Assembly (NCBI GenBank): GCA_000727475.1
Contig: KL647318.1
Span: 786,201-850,200 of the forward strand
DNA: 64,000 nt
DNA from: Sarcocystis neurona
Lineage: Eukaryota; Apicomplexa; Conoidasida; Eucoccidiorida; Sarcocystidae
Direction of reading: 5' to 3'
Shown here: positions 1 to 12,900 of the stretch, in pieces
How the letters are laid out: every line of letters begins with the position of its first letter
Position numbering within the stretch: the first letter of the stretch is position 1
Translations under genes and position numbers: made by a program
The notes under the pieces: generated by a model
Told to the model about the DNA's origin: nothing
Databases searched by the model: none
The model's input: the letters and a program-made list of their open reading frames with translations, nothing else

Positions 1-122
1 GGAGCAGCGCAGGAGGACGAGCAGCAGGAGGCAGGAAAGCAGCAGAAACTCGTGCTTCAGGAGGAGAACCAGCTGCGATTGCAGCAGCAGCAGGAGCAGC
101 AGCAGGATTATCAAGGGCAATA

Positions 123-3100
123 GTGACTGTCCCGCCGGGCATAGGACAGAGAGCAGGAGGAGGCGAAGGCATCAAGCTGCCCTGCCGCTTTGTGGCGACG
201 TGTCCCTGCCAGCCTTTGCTGCAGTGCTGCAGCTGTTTTCCTTTCCCCGCTTCCCTGCTGTGCCTCCGTCTTCTTCGTCTCTGGCTGCTGGTGTTCCTCT
301 CCTTTCTGCAGGCGCCTCACCGTGCGCCCTCTCTTGTACCTGGTCGCGGGGGACAGCAGCAGCAGGCAGCACGTCGTGCTGCTTGTCTCGCTGCTGCTGC
401 TGCTGCCGTCCCACCATTCGAGCAGCGACGACACTTCTCTGCTTCTGCCATTTTGCTGCTGTCTGCTGCCCCTCCCTGCCGTCGCGCTCTGGCGCATGCG
501 GCTCCTCTCCGGCTCTTCTCTCCCCGTCTTTTTGTCGACACCGGCATGCAGCTGCTGCGCGTCTGTCTCTGCCGCCGCGTGCGTCGCATGCGAGACCTCG
601 TGCCTGCCTCGCAGCCGCAGCAACAGCAGCTCTGCGTCTCCTTCTTGACCACGCGCTGCCTTCTCTTTCCCTTGTGCCTGGCATGGTGCTTCCCCCTGCA
701 CTACGGTCCTCTGCACTTTTGCCGCGTTGCTTCTTCGATCTGCTGCCTCAGCTTTCCTCCCGCAGCAACCCTTCGACCCCACATGCTGCGCCCAAGCCAG
801 TCGCCAGCAGCACCACCCGCAGCAGCTCCTCCGCCGTCTGTCGAACGACTTTCTGACCCTGCTGCTGCTTTTCCTGCTGCTGCTGTTGCTGCTGCTGTTG
901 CTGCTGCTGCTGTACCTGCTGCTGCTGTTCCTGCTGCTGCTGTTCCTGCGGTTGAGAAGTTCTCGGTTCAGGGACTCGTCGCAACGTCTTCTCATCCGCG
1001 CGCGTTCTACGCTGCGTCTGCCTCTGCAGGTGTCTGCGTGCATGTGGGAGGGCGGCGTGCGGCTCGCGACGCATGCGACGCAGCCGGGGGCCCCTTCCGT
1101 CCTCCCGACCGCATGCGCGGAGGTCTGTGTTTCTCTTGTGTTTTCTCCTCGCTTCTGAGCAAGGACTCTCAACTTCTCCAGTTCTCAGTGATCCTTCGTG
1201 TGTATTGTCTTCTCCTTTTGACTGCCTTCCTGTCTCTTCTTCTTCTGCTGCGTCCCCGACGACTTGGCGCAGAGCTGCTGACTTCGTGGGGAACTTCTTC
1301 TTCTTCTCCTTCAACTTGTCCGCGCGGGACTTCCCCGCATGCAGGCCAGCAGCCGGAAACGGCCGAGGCCCGCCAGCAGATGGACGACGACGTATCTCAC
1401 GCAAACGTTCCTTTCTTGCTGTTCTCTTCCTTTGTGACCTGCCAGACGACTCAAACAGCAGAGTCTACTTGTTGCTGCTGCTTCTTGCTGCTGCCCGTGT
1501 TCTGCTGCTCGTCGTCGACTCTTCTCTTCTTGTCGCGGCATCTCCTGCTCTCCCCCGCGCTTCGACCCCCTCCTGCTCCCTTCCATTTCCCTTCGAAAGT
1601 CGCGTCGTCCTCTTGTGCGTTCCCCGCCTCTTGCTGCTGTTCCTGCTGCCCCGTCTTCTTCTTCCTTTCAGTCCCTTCTTCTTCAGGTGCTTCCTTTCGA
1701 CTGTTCTTCGCCTCCTCGTCGTCTGCCACGGCCACCACGTTCGCTTCAGCACCTCCTGCAGCGACGGTCTTCTGCGTCTCTTCTCCGCCCCTACGACCCT
1801 CTGCCGCGCTTCCCTCTTCTATCTGTCCTTCCTTTTATATTCGACGTCGGAGCTTTTTGGCCCCGTTCGTCTCTTTCTCCCCCCCGGGAACATGCAGCCA
1901 CCGGCGGTTGCTGTTGCGTGGCTGCAGTGCCCGCCGGCTCTCGACCTCCTCTTTGCTGCTGCGCTTCTTCTTCTCGGTTCTTCGACGGGCTCAGGCGGCT
2001 GAACAGGTACTTCTCTGCCATGTAGGCGGCAGACGACGGCGGCGCTGCTTTCTGCGTTCCGCAGTCCCGCTCAAGAGAAGTCGCACGCAGCCTGTCTTCG
2101 ACGCATTCTCGCCCCAGGCGTCTGCTGCCGCTGGTGCTACTTCTCTTGCTGCTCCTCCCACTGCTGCTGCGGGTTGTTCTCCACCTGCCACCGCTGCGGC
2201 TCTTCGCTCTCCACGCGCCAAGACTCTCCCTACAAGTGCTACTGCTGCGGACGCTGCTGCTGCTGCTCCTCTCTGTGCCGCTGCTGTTGCTCCTCCCGTT
2301 GCTGCTGCTGCTCCTACTTCTCGGGGACGTGCAGCTACGCGCGCCTCTCTACTGGGAGGCAACGAACGGGAACAGTCCCCTCGCGCTGCTGCTGCTGTTG
2401 CTCCAGCTTCTGTTCCTCTTGCTTCCACGGCCCCAGCTCACGCGTCTGCCGCTGTCTCTGTCTGTCCTGCGTCTGTGAGTCCTTTTCCTCCTCCTGCTGC
2501 TGCTGCCTGCGCTGGCGAGGCTGCTGTTGCGCCGCATGCTGCTGCACGCCCGGCAAAAGCTCGGGGGACCTGCGTAGCAGCAGCATTCACAACCGCAGCA
2601 GCAGCAGCAGGACGTGCACCACCAGCCGCAGCAGGAGCGTCGGCGTCTACAGCAGCAGCAACAAGCGTGGCGTCACGAGAAGCATTGCAAGTAACAGCAG
2701 CAGCAGCAGCACTGAGAGAAGGGGCAGCAGCAACCGCGGAAGTTAGGGAACAGGAAGCAGCAGCTGCTATACAAGCAGGGGGAGAAGCAGACGACCCAGG
2801 TCTGAGAGTTGGACGGGGATGTGCAGCAGCAGCAGCAGGAACTGCAGCAACCGTGGCAACAGAAGCACGTGAAGAGGAGGCGCCCACCCGGGGAGCAGCA
2901 GCAGCAACAGCAGCATGTCCCTGTGCTGCACCGCATGTAAACTCAGCAGTACCTCGCAGGGCGGTGCTCCGTAGGACTTCGAGCTCCGCAGAGACGAAGC
3001 CTGGGACTGTCGCCAGAGGCACCCCTGCTGCAGCATCAGCAGCAGGAGCACGCTACTGGGCTGTAGCCGCTGCAGCCAGACGCAGCGTAGTCGCAGGAGC

Positions 3101-6100
3101 AGGAGTGGCGGCAGCCACAGCAGCGGGCCAAAGCCGTGCGTTTCGTGGGGCTGCGAGTCCAACAGCAAGAGCAGCAGCAGCGGCGCGTGGAAGGGAAACA
3201 GCAGGAGCGGCGTCGGCGACAGCGTCCCCAGCAGATGACTGGGGGACAGGGAAAGAGCTCGCACCCCCCGTTGCTGCTGCTGGTCCTGCTGGCGACGTTT
3301 CTCGGTGTGAGAGAGGGATACACAAAGTGCAAGTTGCTGGCAGCGTCCTGTTTCGTTCATCTCCTGCCAGACCCGGGACTGCAGAGAATTCGCTCATCGT
3401 ACGTCCCGCTGAAGGGAGGAATACCGACAGACAGCAGCAGCTGACGAAGAAGCAGAGCAGCAGGCGCAGTCCGTACTGCACAGCTCACTGGCGATGCTGC
3501 TGCTGGTGGGTGCTGCTGCTGCTGCATATCTGCTGCTGTCCTTGTTGCAGCCTGGTTCCATTATACAGAGTCCACGCGCCTGCAGCCTTCCCTTCCCCGC
3601 GGCTGGCCATGAGCAGAAACGACAGCAGCAGCAACAGGAGCAGCAGCAGCAGCAACGGGAGCAGCACCAGCAGCAGCAAGGGGAGAAATCACGGCAAAAC
3701 CGCCGCAGGAAGTCGTCTGGCGCCCGTTTTAAGGCCTCCCGCAGCTCTCCTGCAGCGTCAGCTACCGAGGAGCAAGAAGAAGCAGCAGCAGCACTGCAAG
3801 CAGTTCCAGCAGCAGCAGCACCATGCCGTGCAGCAGCAGCGTGTCCTGCTGCAGCAGCAGTCGGGTGCACCTCAGCCCCGTCACAAGAAGTGTTTCTATG
3901 AAGAAGACGACGACCAGAGAAGTATCTGCTGCGTGCCCTCTAGGAGGTCCAGAAGCAGTCTGTTCCTTCCTTCTTCTGTATACGGTAGCAGTAGACAACA
4001 CCCCAGGGGGACGTCACCGCATATAACTGACTTTGCGTCTCTTCTTCCTGCTGCTTCAGCTGATGCCGCTTCTTCTGTAGCAAGTCTTAGGCGTGCCGCT
4101 CCTGCTGCTGCTGCCGCTGCTGCGTCTCCTTCGCCGGCAGCCGGCGGAGCTGCTGCTGTTTCTTCGTGCGGCTCACTCTCTACACTTGCGGCACGTCCTG
4201 CTGCTGCTGCTGCTGGAATAGCCCTGGCTGCTGTCTCCTCTTCAGTTGCCGCGCGTGACGTGCTTCCACCTGCAGCGGCAGTGCGTTGTAGGAGTTCTGT
4301 TGCTGGGACGGACTTCCCTCTGCTGTTCTTGCTTGCAGACAACTACTCTGCTGCTGCTTCTTCTGCAGACGTTTTCCTTCCCTCGTCAAGCAGAGCAGGA
4401 AGGGGAGACAGTAGAGTCAACAGCAGCAATAGCAACAGCAGCGGGTGTTGCCCGAGCAACTGCGGGTGGAGGAGGAACATGGGTGCGTGGAGCAGCAGTG
4501 GCAGCAGCGGGGCGCGAAGGAACAGCAGCAAGGACAGCAGCAGCACCAGTACCATCAGGGCCAGCAGCAGGCTTAGTGGCAGCACGTGCGGGTTTCGTAG
4601 GAGCAGCGGAATCAACAGGACTTACGTGGGCTGCCACTGCGACTGCAACAGCAGCTGTGAATTTCTGGGTCAAGAAGGTGCTCTCTGCCTAGGGGCAAGG
4701 ACAGCAGCAGCAGCAGAACGGCGACCGCGTCTCCATCAAAGAAGACAGCGCAGTGCAGCAGCAGCAGCAGGAGCAACGAGAGACGTCCACGACGGAGCCG
4801 TGAGCGACACGTTGAAGAAGAAGCGGCACCCGGCAACAACAACAGCAGCAGCAGCAACAACAGCAGCAGCATCGAGAACCGTAGCAACAGCAGCCGCGAC
4901 GGCCGCAGCAGCAGTTTCATGGGCAACACTTGGAGCCGCACGAGCACCACCTGCTGGAGCAGCAACACGTGGAAAAGCCGCAGCATGCCGGCCAGTAGCA
5001 GCAGCCGCGGCTGGTGCTGAGGCAGCAAAGACCCCAGCAGTAGCAACTGCTGCAGGAGCAGAACTTGAACCGGCACGTGGCGCAGACGCAGGAGGAGCAG
5101 CAGGAAACGCGGCGGCAGCGGCAGCGGCGCAGCAGTGCCAACGGCGTGTGGCTGCTGCTGCTGCTGCAGCTGAACAGCCCGCCGAGACAGCAGCCATTGA
5201 AGAAGAAGGCACCCGCGTCTTGTCACGCGCATGCGCGACAGCAGCAGAAGAGCAGCAAGCTGCCCTACGAGCGCCTCCAGAAGACGGCAATGAAGAGGGT
5301 TCACGCACAGAAGGAGGGAAGAGCGACGAAGTAGACGAGATGGACCGGGGGCGAGCAGCAACGACAGAAGCAGCAGATATTACACCGGAGAGCCTGCGCA
5401 TATTTTCGACAGTGTTCAACTGCAGTAGGACCTGCTACCCCGCACCAGATAGCGGGCGCAGCAGCAGCGGATCTGACTGCAGCAGCATCGACGACGAGCA
5501 ACAAAGAACTCTTCTCACAGCTGCAGCAGGAAGCAGTCTTAACACCGCGTGTACACCTACTGCCTCATTTGCTGCTCCTTCTACTCCTCCTGCTGGTCAT
5601 TTTCATGCCGCTGCTGCGGCGCCTCCTGCTGCTGCCTCTCTTCCTGCTGCTGCCTCTCTTTTTTCAGCTACCGATTTCCCTGCTCCTTGTGCTGCTGCCG
5701 CTGCTGCTTCTCCTTCTCCTCCTCTCCCTCTATGTGCTGCAGGAGAAGCACGTCGCGTCGAACAGCAGCTGCTCGACGGGTTTATGGTGGGAGAGCCGCG
5801 TCCTTTCGACTGCGCAACCGCCGCTCCCCAGCGACTGTGGGGAGCCAGCAGAAAACAACGGCTCCACTGCAAGAAGAACAGCAGCGTGACGACCAGCAGC
5901 AACAGCAGCAGCAGCCTGAGGACGACGAGCGGCAGCAGCCGTAGCGCTGCAGCTAGTGACAGTAGCAGTAGCATCAGCGCGCAGGGCAGCACCAACAGCA
6001 GCAGCAAGGACACGGGCAACGGGAGCAGTGCAGACAGCAGCAGCATTGACAGCACAACTGGCGACAGGAGCGGGACGGACAGGCGTTGCAGTGGAAGCGA

Positions 6101-6980
6101 AAACAGCAGCAGCAGCGGAAGGAAGTGGAGCAGCAGCAGCAGCAGAAGGGACGGCAGCAGCAGCGACACGAGTGAAGAGCGGGTCAACCGGTGGAGTCCC
6201 GCAGGTGATCTGCGGCCGTTTCGACTAACGCGTGAGCAGCAGGCTCGCATGCAGCCCGAAGTGGCAGCAGGCCTGACTCCTTGGACGCGTATCGTCGCCG
6301 AGAAGTTCATCAAAACTGCGACGGAAACTTTTGTCCCCTTTTCTTCTGACCGCCTGCTGGCTCGCGTCGGCGAAGCTGCCGCCTGGAGAGCAGCAGAAGC
6401 TGGCGCAGATCTCCCCGGGATTCGAGCCGCAGGCGAAGCGGCCGTGCAGGACGCGGAGCAGCGACGCGTGCAACGACTGCTCGCAGAGGAGGCGCAGCAG
6501 GAACGAAGGCACCAGCAGAGGCAGCAGCAGCAGGAGGGGGCAGAGCAGCAGCAGAAGCAGTGGGAACCGCAGCAGCAGCAGCAGGAGGAAGAGGAAGACT
6601 CTCAGCAGCTGCCAAGAGCGGGAGAGCAGGGAGAGCTGCGGGTGGTCGAAAAGAGCAGAAGGTCGTACAAAGAAGTGGCAGAGGAAGAGGTGCGGATGCG
6701 ACGGATCATCGACAGAGAAGTTCTTCGAAGCATGCAGGGACTCGGCGGCAGTGGAATACCTACGAGCAGCAACAGCAGCAACTCGCGCCTGAGCGACGAC
6801 TCAGGGGGACAAGTAGCAGAAGAAGAAGGCAAAGGAAAGGAAGAGAAGGCGGGAGAAGACGACGAAACGTGGGCAAAGGAACAGCTGCTGCAATTCGGAG
6901 AAGACGGTGAATATGAGGACATCAGTGCGGAGCCGCGATTCATCCCTGATTCGTGGCTTGACATACCACGGCCCTACCGC
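123..6980 (+). CDS. sufD: sufD first coding block (one open frame; 5' part doubtful)
   Basis: One frame is open here and ends at TACCGC|GTAAGA (6980/6981, phase 0). The last 270 codons are complex and clearly coding: FRLTREQQARMQPEVAAGL, a charged helical Glu/Gln/Arg stretch, and RFIPDSWLDIPRPYR. Upstream the translation is mostly Ala, Ser or Leu runs. From about 200 to 2550, 4030 to 4390 and 5550 to 5743 the plus strand is CTG/pyrimidine-rich, which in this window marks introns. A strong acceptor, CTCTATGTGCTGCAG|GAGAAG, ends at 5743, and an in-frame ATG lies at 5784 (MVGEPRPFDCATAAPQ). A start or exon boundary near 5744-5784 is therefore plausible. Treat 123-5743 as unproven: it may be several exons and introns, untranslated leader, or another gene. 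Confidence 0.45.
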
Positions 6981-9900
6981 GTAAGACACACTACTCATAT
7001 AATATCTACGTGTTAGTGTGTCTGTATACCTTCCATATCGGTGTATACCTTCCTACATATACATATTCGTCTACCCTACACACACATATATACACATATA
7101 TAAGCACAGGAGATCCAGCGTATATGTGTGGATACGTACATATATATATATATATGTAAATGTACGCGTGTACATATATAGCTGTCACACATATATAAGT
7201 ACTGGAGATCCAACGTATATAGATGGATACGTACATATGCATATATATATATTTATCATATACATATGTATATATATAAGGATAGGAGATCCAACGTAGA
7301 TAGATGAATACGTACATATATATATATGTGTGTCCACACATACATGGATATCTATCATATACGTATATATGTATATATAAGTATAGGGGATCCAACGTAT
7401 ATACAAGGATACGTACATATGTATACATATATATATGTCTACACCTACATATACATATTTATCATATACATATGTGTATATATATAAGGATAGGAGATCC
7501 ACTGTATATAGATGGAAACGTACACATGTATATATAAGTGTCTACACCTACATATATATATCTATCATATACATATGTCTATATATAAGTATAGGAGACC
7601 CAGCATATATATATGGATACGTACATATATATACATATATATATGTATATGTGTCTACACAAACATATATATATATATGATATACATATGTCTATATATA
7701 GGGATAGGAGATCCAGCGTATCGCTATGGATGTGTGTGGAGACACATAACAGTTATCGGGTATATATGTGTTTGTTTTTATTCATACAGTAGGCATGTAC
7801 GCATATATATATATGATGTTCGTGCGGCATCTGGAGGTAGGCGTACTCATCTCCATATATGTGTATGCGTATATATAGAAGACACACAGACACACATAGA
7901 GACACGGAGACGGGGAGACGGGGAGACGGGGAGACGGGGAGGCGGGGAGACGGGGAGGTGGCCACGCAGAAGAGAAACGACCGTTTTTGCGCCCGTCTCC
8001 GCTGCTGGGGGACATATTTCTGCCACTTCGATGCAGCCAGTGCCCCACACTGTAATGCATCTCTATTTATATCAATGTGTGTGTCCATATATGTACGTAT
8101 CAACGCGCATGCATATATATTATGTAGGGGTGCAGGAGGAGGCCTGCATGCATGTAAATGGACAGGTCCAGCTGACAGGGTCTCCCAACACGTACTTCTC
8201 CATGCATGCACACATATATATCTACGAAAAGCTGCGTCTCTTCTGGCAAGGAAATAAACATGAGTGACCACCTCTAGGTACTGAAATGGGTAGAATAGTG
8301 TGTGTGGGCATATATAGATATATGTGCATGCAGATGTATATAAATGTATATATGTACTGACGTGTGGACGCGTGTAGAGACACATACATATGGATATACA
8401 TGTACACGTAAGCATAGCCACCCACGCATTTATATACGTGTGTATCTGCAGATACACACGTGTATACATATATGAATAGGTATATGTACTTATATATGTA
8501 TATATATGTGAATATGGGTGTGTGGTGTAGTAGGGCCCGGCTCTGCTGTACGCACGGACGTTGTGTTGTCGCGTCTTCTGCGCGGGTGGCTGCTGTTTTT
8601 GCTGGGTGGACTTCGCTTGGGCACACGCCTACTCTCGGCAGCTGCGCACCCACATTTATATATATGTGTGCATGTGCTTGTACACAAGTCCGCAGGCGTA
8701 GACGTACGCGTGTCTACTTTTGTGTGTATATGTAGGTATGGGGAGGTATTCGTATCGACGTATTCTGCGCTTGTAGCGGCTGCTGCGTCAGTTGTACTCA
8801 CGTGGAACTCTTTTGAGATACAAACATGCAGAGAAGAAGAGAAGAGAAAGGACTGCTGCTGTTCGTATATATACTTACCTAAATAAACCCCTGTGCACAT
8901 GTACAAACATGTACACGCATTTGTCTATATATCCTATCAATTAGATACGGCCTCCACTTCCAGTCTCTCACTGCTGCTGCTGCCCTCCCAACTGCTGCTG
9001 CTGCGGCTACCCTCCCTGCTGCTGCTGCTGCCCTCCCTACTGCTGCTGCTGCGGCTGCCGTCACTGCTGCTACTGCTGCCCTCCCTGCTGCTGCTGCCGC
9101 TCGCACTCCTGCTGCTGTGCTTACTGCTGCTGGTGTGGTCGGCAGAACTCGACCGCGATAGCGGTGCTGCCGGGGTCTCATCTGACGAAGCCGAACGTGG
9201 ACACGGCAGACCCGCAGCAGCGCAACAAAATTCGGGTCGCCTACGTCTCTCCGAAAGAGAAGAAGCGGCAGCAGTTCTGGCAGACGCTGCTGCTGCGAGG
9301 CAGGGAGGCTTGTGCTGCGCGCCTGGCCTACGCGCGACCGTGGCTGCTGCAGCAGCACCAGCAGCAGCAGGAGGAAGCCTACAGAAACCGCATGCAAATT
9401 CTCGAGCTCCAAGCACTGCGCAGCAGACGCAAGGAACAGGCCCGTGCTGCGATTGAAGCTGCCGGGGGAGTCTACAAAGGTAATTTTTCATGAACACTAT
9501 ACAACGCGGGAAGAACAATGGAGCTCCGCCGCTCCGACCTACCCATATATATATATATATGCGTAGGACAGCATGAGGTACGGGAGTTTGTGCATGTGTG
9601 TCTATACATAGATATACATGCTTGCATATGTGTGTATATGTAGAAGCAATGGAATACCCATTCCTCCCGTTCTCTACGAGTTGTATCGTTGAGTATATCT
9701 ATGCGTACGTGTATGGGTATATGGATGCTTGTACGTCTTCACCTTCTCCTGCCGCCTGCCTCTTAGGCTGCGGTGGCTCGTGGCCGCTCCCACGTTTGCC
9801 GCTGCTGCTGCTTCTCCCCCTGCTGCCGATGTTTCTCCTCCTCTTGCTGCCGCTGCTGCTTCTCCTCGCGTTGCTGCTGCTGCTGTTTCTCCCCCTACTG

Positions 9901-12900
9901 CCGGTGTTTCTCCTCCTCTTGCTGCTGGTGCTTCTCCCCGTGCAGCCGATGCTTCTCCTCTCGTTGCTGCTGCTGCTTCCCCTTGTGCTGCCGCTGCTGG
10001 TTGTTGTGCTACCGCTGCTGCTGCTTTTCCCCCTCTTGGTGCTGCTGCTGCATCACCTCTTCTTGTTGGTGCTGCTGCTTCTCGTTGTGCTGCTGCTTCC
10101 GCTCCTCTTCCCGCTCTTGCCTCCGCTGCTGCTTCTCCTCGTGCTGATGCTGCTGCTTCCTGTCTTGTTGATGCTGCTGCTTCTCCTCGTGCTGCTGTCG
10201 CCACGGCGTCTCCTCCTTTTGCTGCTGCTGCAGCTGCGGCTTGTCCTTGTTCTCGCAGGCGCGTCCGCGTGTCGGCTGCTTCTCTAACATTTTGCTCTGC
10301 TTCCTGCTGCTGTCGCTGTTGCTGCTTCCGCCTTCTGCCGTGCGAAGTCTGTGCAGCTGCTGCTTCTCTGTTTCGCTTAGTTTTCCGCTCTCTCTGCTGG
10401 TGCGTCCCTCTCCTCTCCACTCTGCTGCTGCTGCTGTCGTGTGTAACTTCTTCTTCTTCTTCCATCTGCTGCTGCTTCTCGTGGTTCTCCCGTTTCTCGT
10501 TCTTCCCCGCCCGCTGGCGGTAGTCTTCTTGGACCGGTGCTCCCCACACGCTGCTGCGCTGTTGCTGCTTCCTCCTCTCCCCTCTGCCGTTGCCGCTGTC
10601 GTCCCATCTCACGCCTTTGCCGCTGCAGATGCTTCTGCTGCACCACCTCAGGCTTCTTGCCGCTGACGCTGCTGCTGCAGCTGCCACCCTTCCCTCCCGA
10701 TCCTTTCTTTGACTTGCTGCTGCTGCTTCTGCTTCTGCTGCGCTTCCTGCAGTGCCGCAGCCGCCAGCCTATCCACTGCCGCTACACTACCAGTACATAA
10801 ATCACCGGCTCTACAATACTTTTACTTTATTAAACGTCATTGGCTGGGATGCATGCGTGGACCTGCCGACTCCCCACAGTCGCCTGGAAGCGTTTCGTCA
10901 CGAGTACTCTCTCCCTTCCTTCTACTTGCTGCCCGTCGATGACCGCGTCTCCCTCAGAGGCAAAATCCGACGCAGCAGACGCAGCAAGAGCAGGGACGGC
11001 AGCAGCAACAATTCGAACAGCAGCAGCAGTAGCAGCGGCAGCGGAAGCAGCGACGGCAGCAGATACAGCCGCGGCAGCAAAAACAGCAACGGCGACCAAT
11101 ATAGCAACGGCAGCAGAAGTGGCAACGGCGGTGGAGGCAGTTGTAACGAGAAAGAGACCGCTGGTGGTTCCGCAGCAGCAGCAGCAGCAGTCGAAGAAGA
11201 AGAAGCAGGAGAAGGAGCAGACGGAGCAGAGGCAGGCAAAAACGAGGCAGCGGCAAGTGAGGAAATGCGTCTTTGTCTGTCAAGCAGGGAAGAAGAAGAA
11301 GAGCAGTATGAGTTAGTCTGGGTCGATAATGAATGCCACGTGTCTGTAGGCCGGTCGGAGCGTAACGACAGCAGCAGCGGCGACGGCAGAACGACTCCGT
11401 TGACTCGTGGCAGCCCTGGCAGCAAAGTAGACGAAGAAGGAGAAGAAGGACGAGGCGTGGGAGAAGCAGCAGCAAGGAAGAACGTGAGCGTCCCTTTGCG
11501 CCTCGGTGAATATCTCATGAAAGAGATGGACGCGATAATTGTTCTACGTGATGGTGTTATTGACCCGACGCTGAGCAAGAATTTGGAACTTTTTGGCGGT
11601 GTAGAAGGAGCCGAGGAAGAGGTGGAAGGCGGCAGTTTTGCCGAGAAGAAGCAGCCCCACACGCGCTATGAGTCGATGGACGAGGACGGGGACGACGACG
11701 AAGTGGTCGCAGCAGCAGCAGCAGCACGGGGTCGAAGAAACCGCAGAGAAGGAGAAGGAAGCGAAGAAGCGCCAGGGGACGGCCAAGAAAGAAGCGGGCG
11801 AGAAACGAGACGAGGAAGTGAAAGGGTAGAAGGAGCGAATTTGCGGGATGAAGAGGCGGGGGGAGACGCAGCAACACGAGACGCAGCCGCACGGGAGCGA
11901 AGGGGAGAGCAGGAGACAGCAGGAGGAGGAAGCGTGACTGCAGCAAGAGAAGTGGGGCCGTCGACAGGGCAGGCAGCAGCAAAGCTTGAAGCGCCAGCAG
12001 CAACGGGAGGCGAAGGACGTCGCACTGCAGCCGGAGAAGACGCACCGCTGCTGCCGTTCAAAGAACGGGTGTGGGCCTGGGAGGAGCAGCAGAGCCGCTC
12101 ATCCGCAGAAGAAGGTGGAACGGCGGGAGCAGCAGCAGCCGGCGGCAAAGAGAAGCAGCAGGAGAAGGGCGCATGGGTGCGTGCAGGTTTTGCTGCGCAT
12201 GCAGCACGAGAAAACGGCGACGCTATCTCGGTCCGACAGGAGACTGACGCAGAGAAGCAGCGGGAGAGCCAGCAGCAGCGGGAGGGTCAGCAGCAGCGGG
12301 AGGGCCAGCAGCAGCGGGAGGGCCAGCAGCAGCGGGAGGGCCAGCAGCAGCGGGAGGGCCAGCAGCAGCGGGAGGGCCAGCAACAGCAACAGCAGCAGCA
12401 GCTGGAAAGGGGGGACGACGCACAGGAGAAGATGCAAAACGGCAGTGCGTCTTCTTCTTCCGCTGCTGCAGCTGCTGCAGCGGAAGAAAATGAAGCAGAC
12501 GTGGGTCGTGCCAGACTTCCTTGCAGCAACAACACGAGCAGCAGCAGCAGCACCGCGAGGAGCGACTGGCAGGGCAATAATAGTAGCAGCAGCAGGCATG
12601 CGAGCAGCAGCAGTGACAGCAATCCCGAAGACGGAGGATACAACAGCAGCACGTCGAGAAGAAGAAACGTCCCTCTCGAAGAGAATCGCATGGGCAGCAG
12701 GAGCTGCTGCACTCCAGTTGGCGCTGGAAAAATTCATAACGGCAGCGGCTGCAGTGGTGGAAGAGCAGCAGCAACAGACGCAGCAGGAGAAGCCGAACAG
12801 CAGGCTGTCTCGTCTCCTGTCTCTGCCTTTCCCTCCGCTCCTTCTCTCCCCCGCTCTCTGTCTTCCTCGAATTCGCCTGCTGCTGAGGCGTCCTCTTCAT

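Larger units (their letters stand above)
6981..9145 (+). other. sufD intron with TA-rich minisatellite and terminal CTG tract
   Basis: The intron runs from GTAAGA to GGCAG. Its first 750 bases are a TA-rich minisatellite. A run of GACGGGGAG repeats follows near 7911-7960, then mixed TA/TG sequence. About 170 bases of CTG/CTC triplets (8968-9136) run up to the acceptor. No coding signal was seen in it. Confidence 0.7.

Noticed and set aside
111..1404. Minus-strand frames of 218-353 codons with poly-Gln near the left edge
   Set aside because: They read as shadows of the CTG tract. No ordered protein sequence or splice signals support them, although a minus-strand gene running off the left edge cannot be fully excluded.
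7018..7700. Tyr/Ile/His-rich frames on both strands across the TA minisatellite
   Set aside because: Microsatellite translation: the same peptides recur in every frame, and the stretch sits in an intron.
9674..10687. A 337-codon Ala/Glu/Arg-rich frame on the minus strand
   Set aside because: It lies wholly inside a sufD intron whose flanking exons join in phase. It exists because CTG arrays lack stops when read on the opposite strand.
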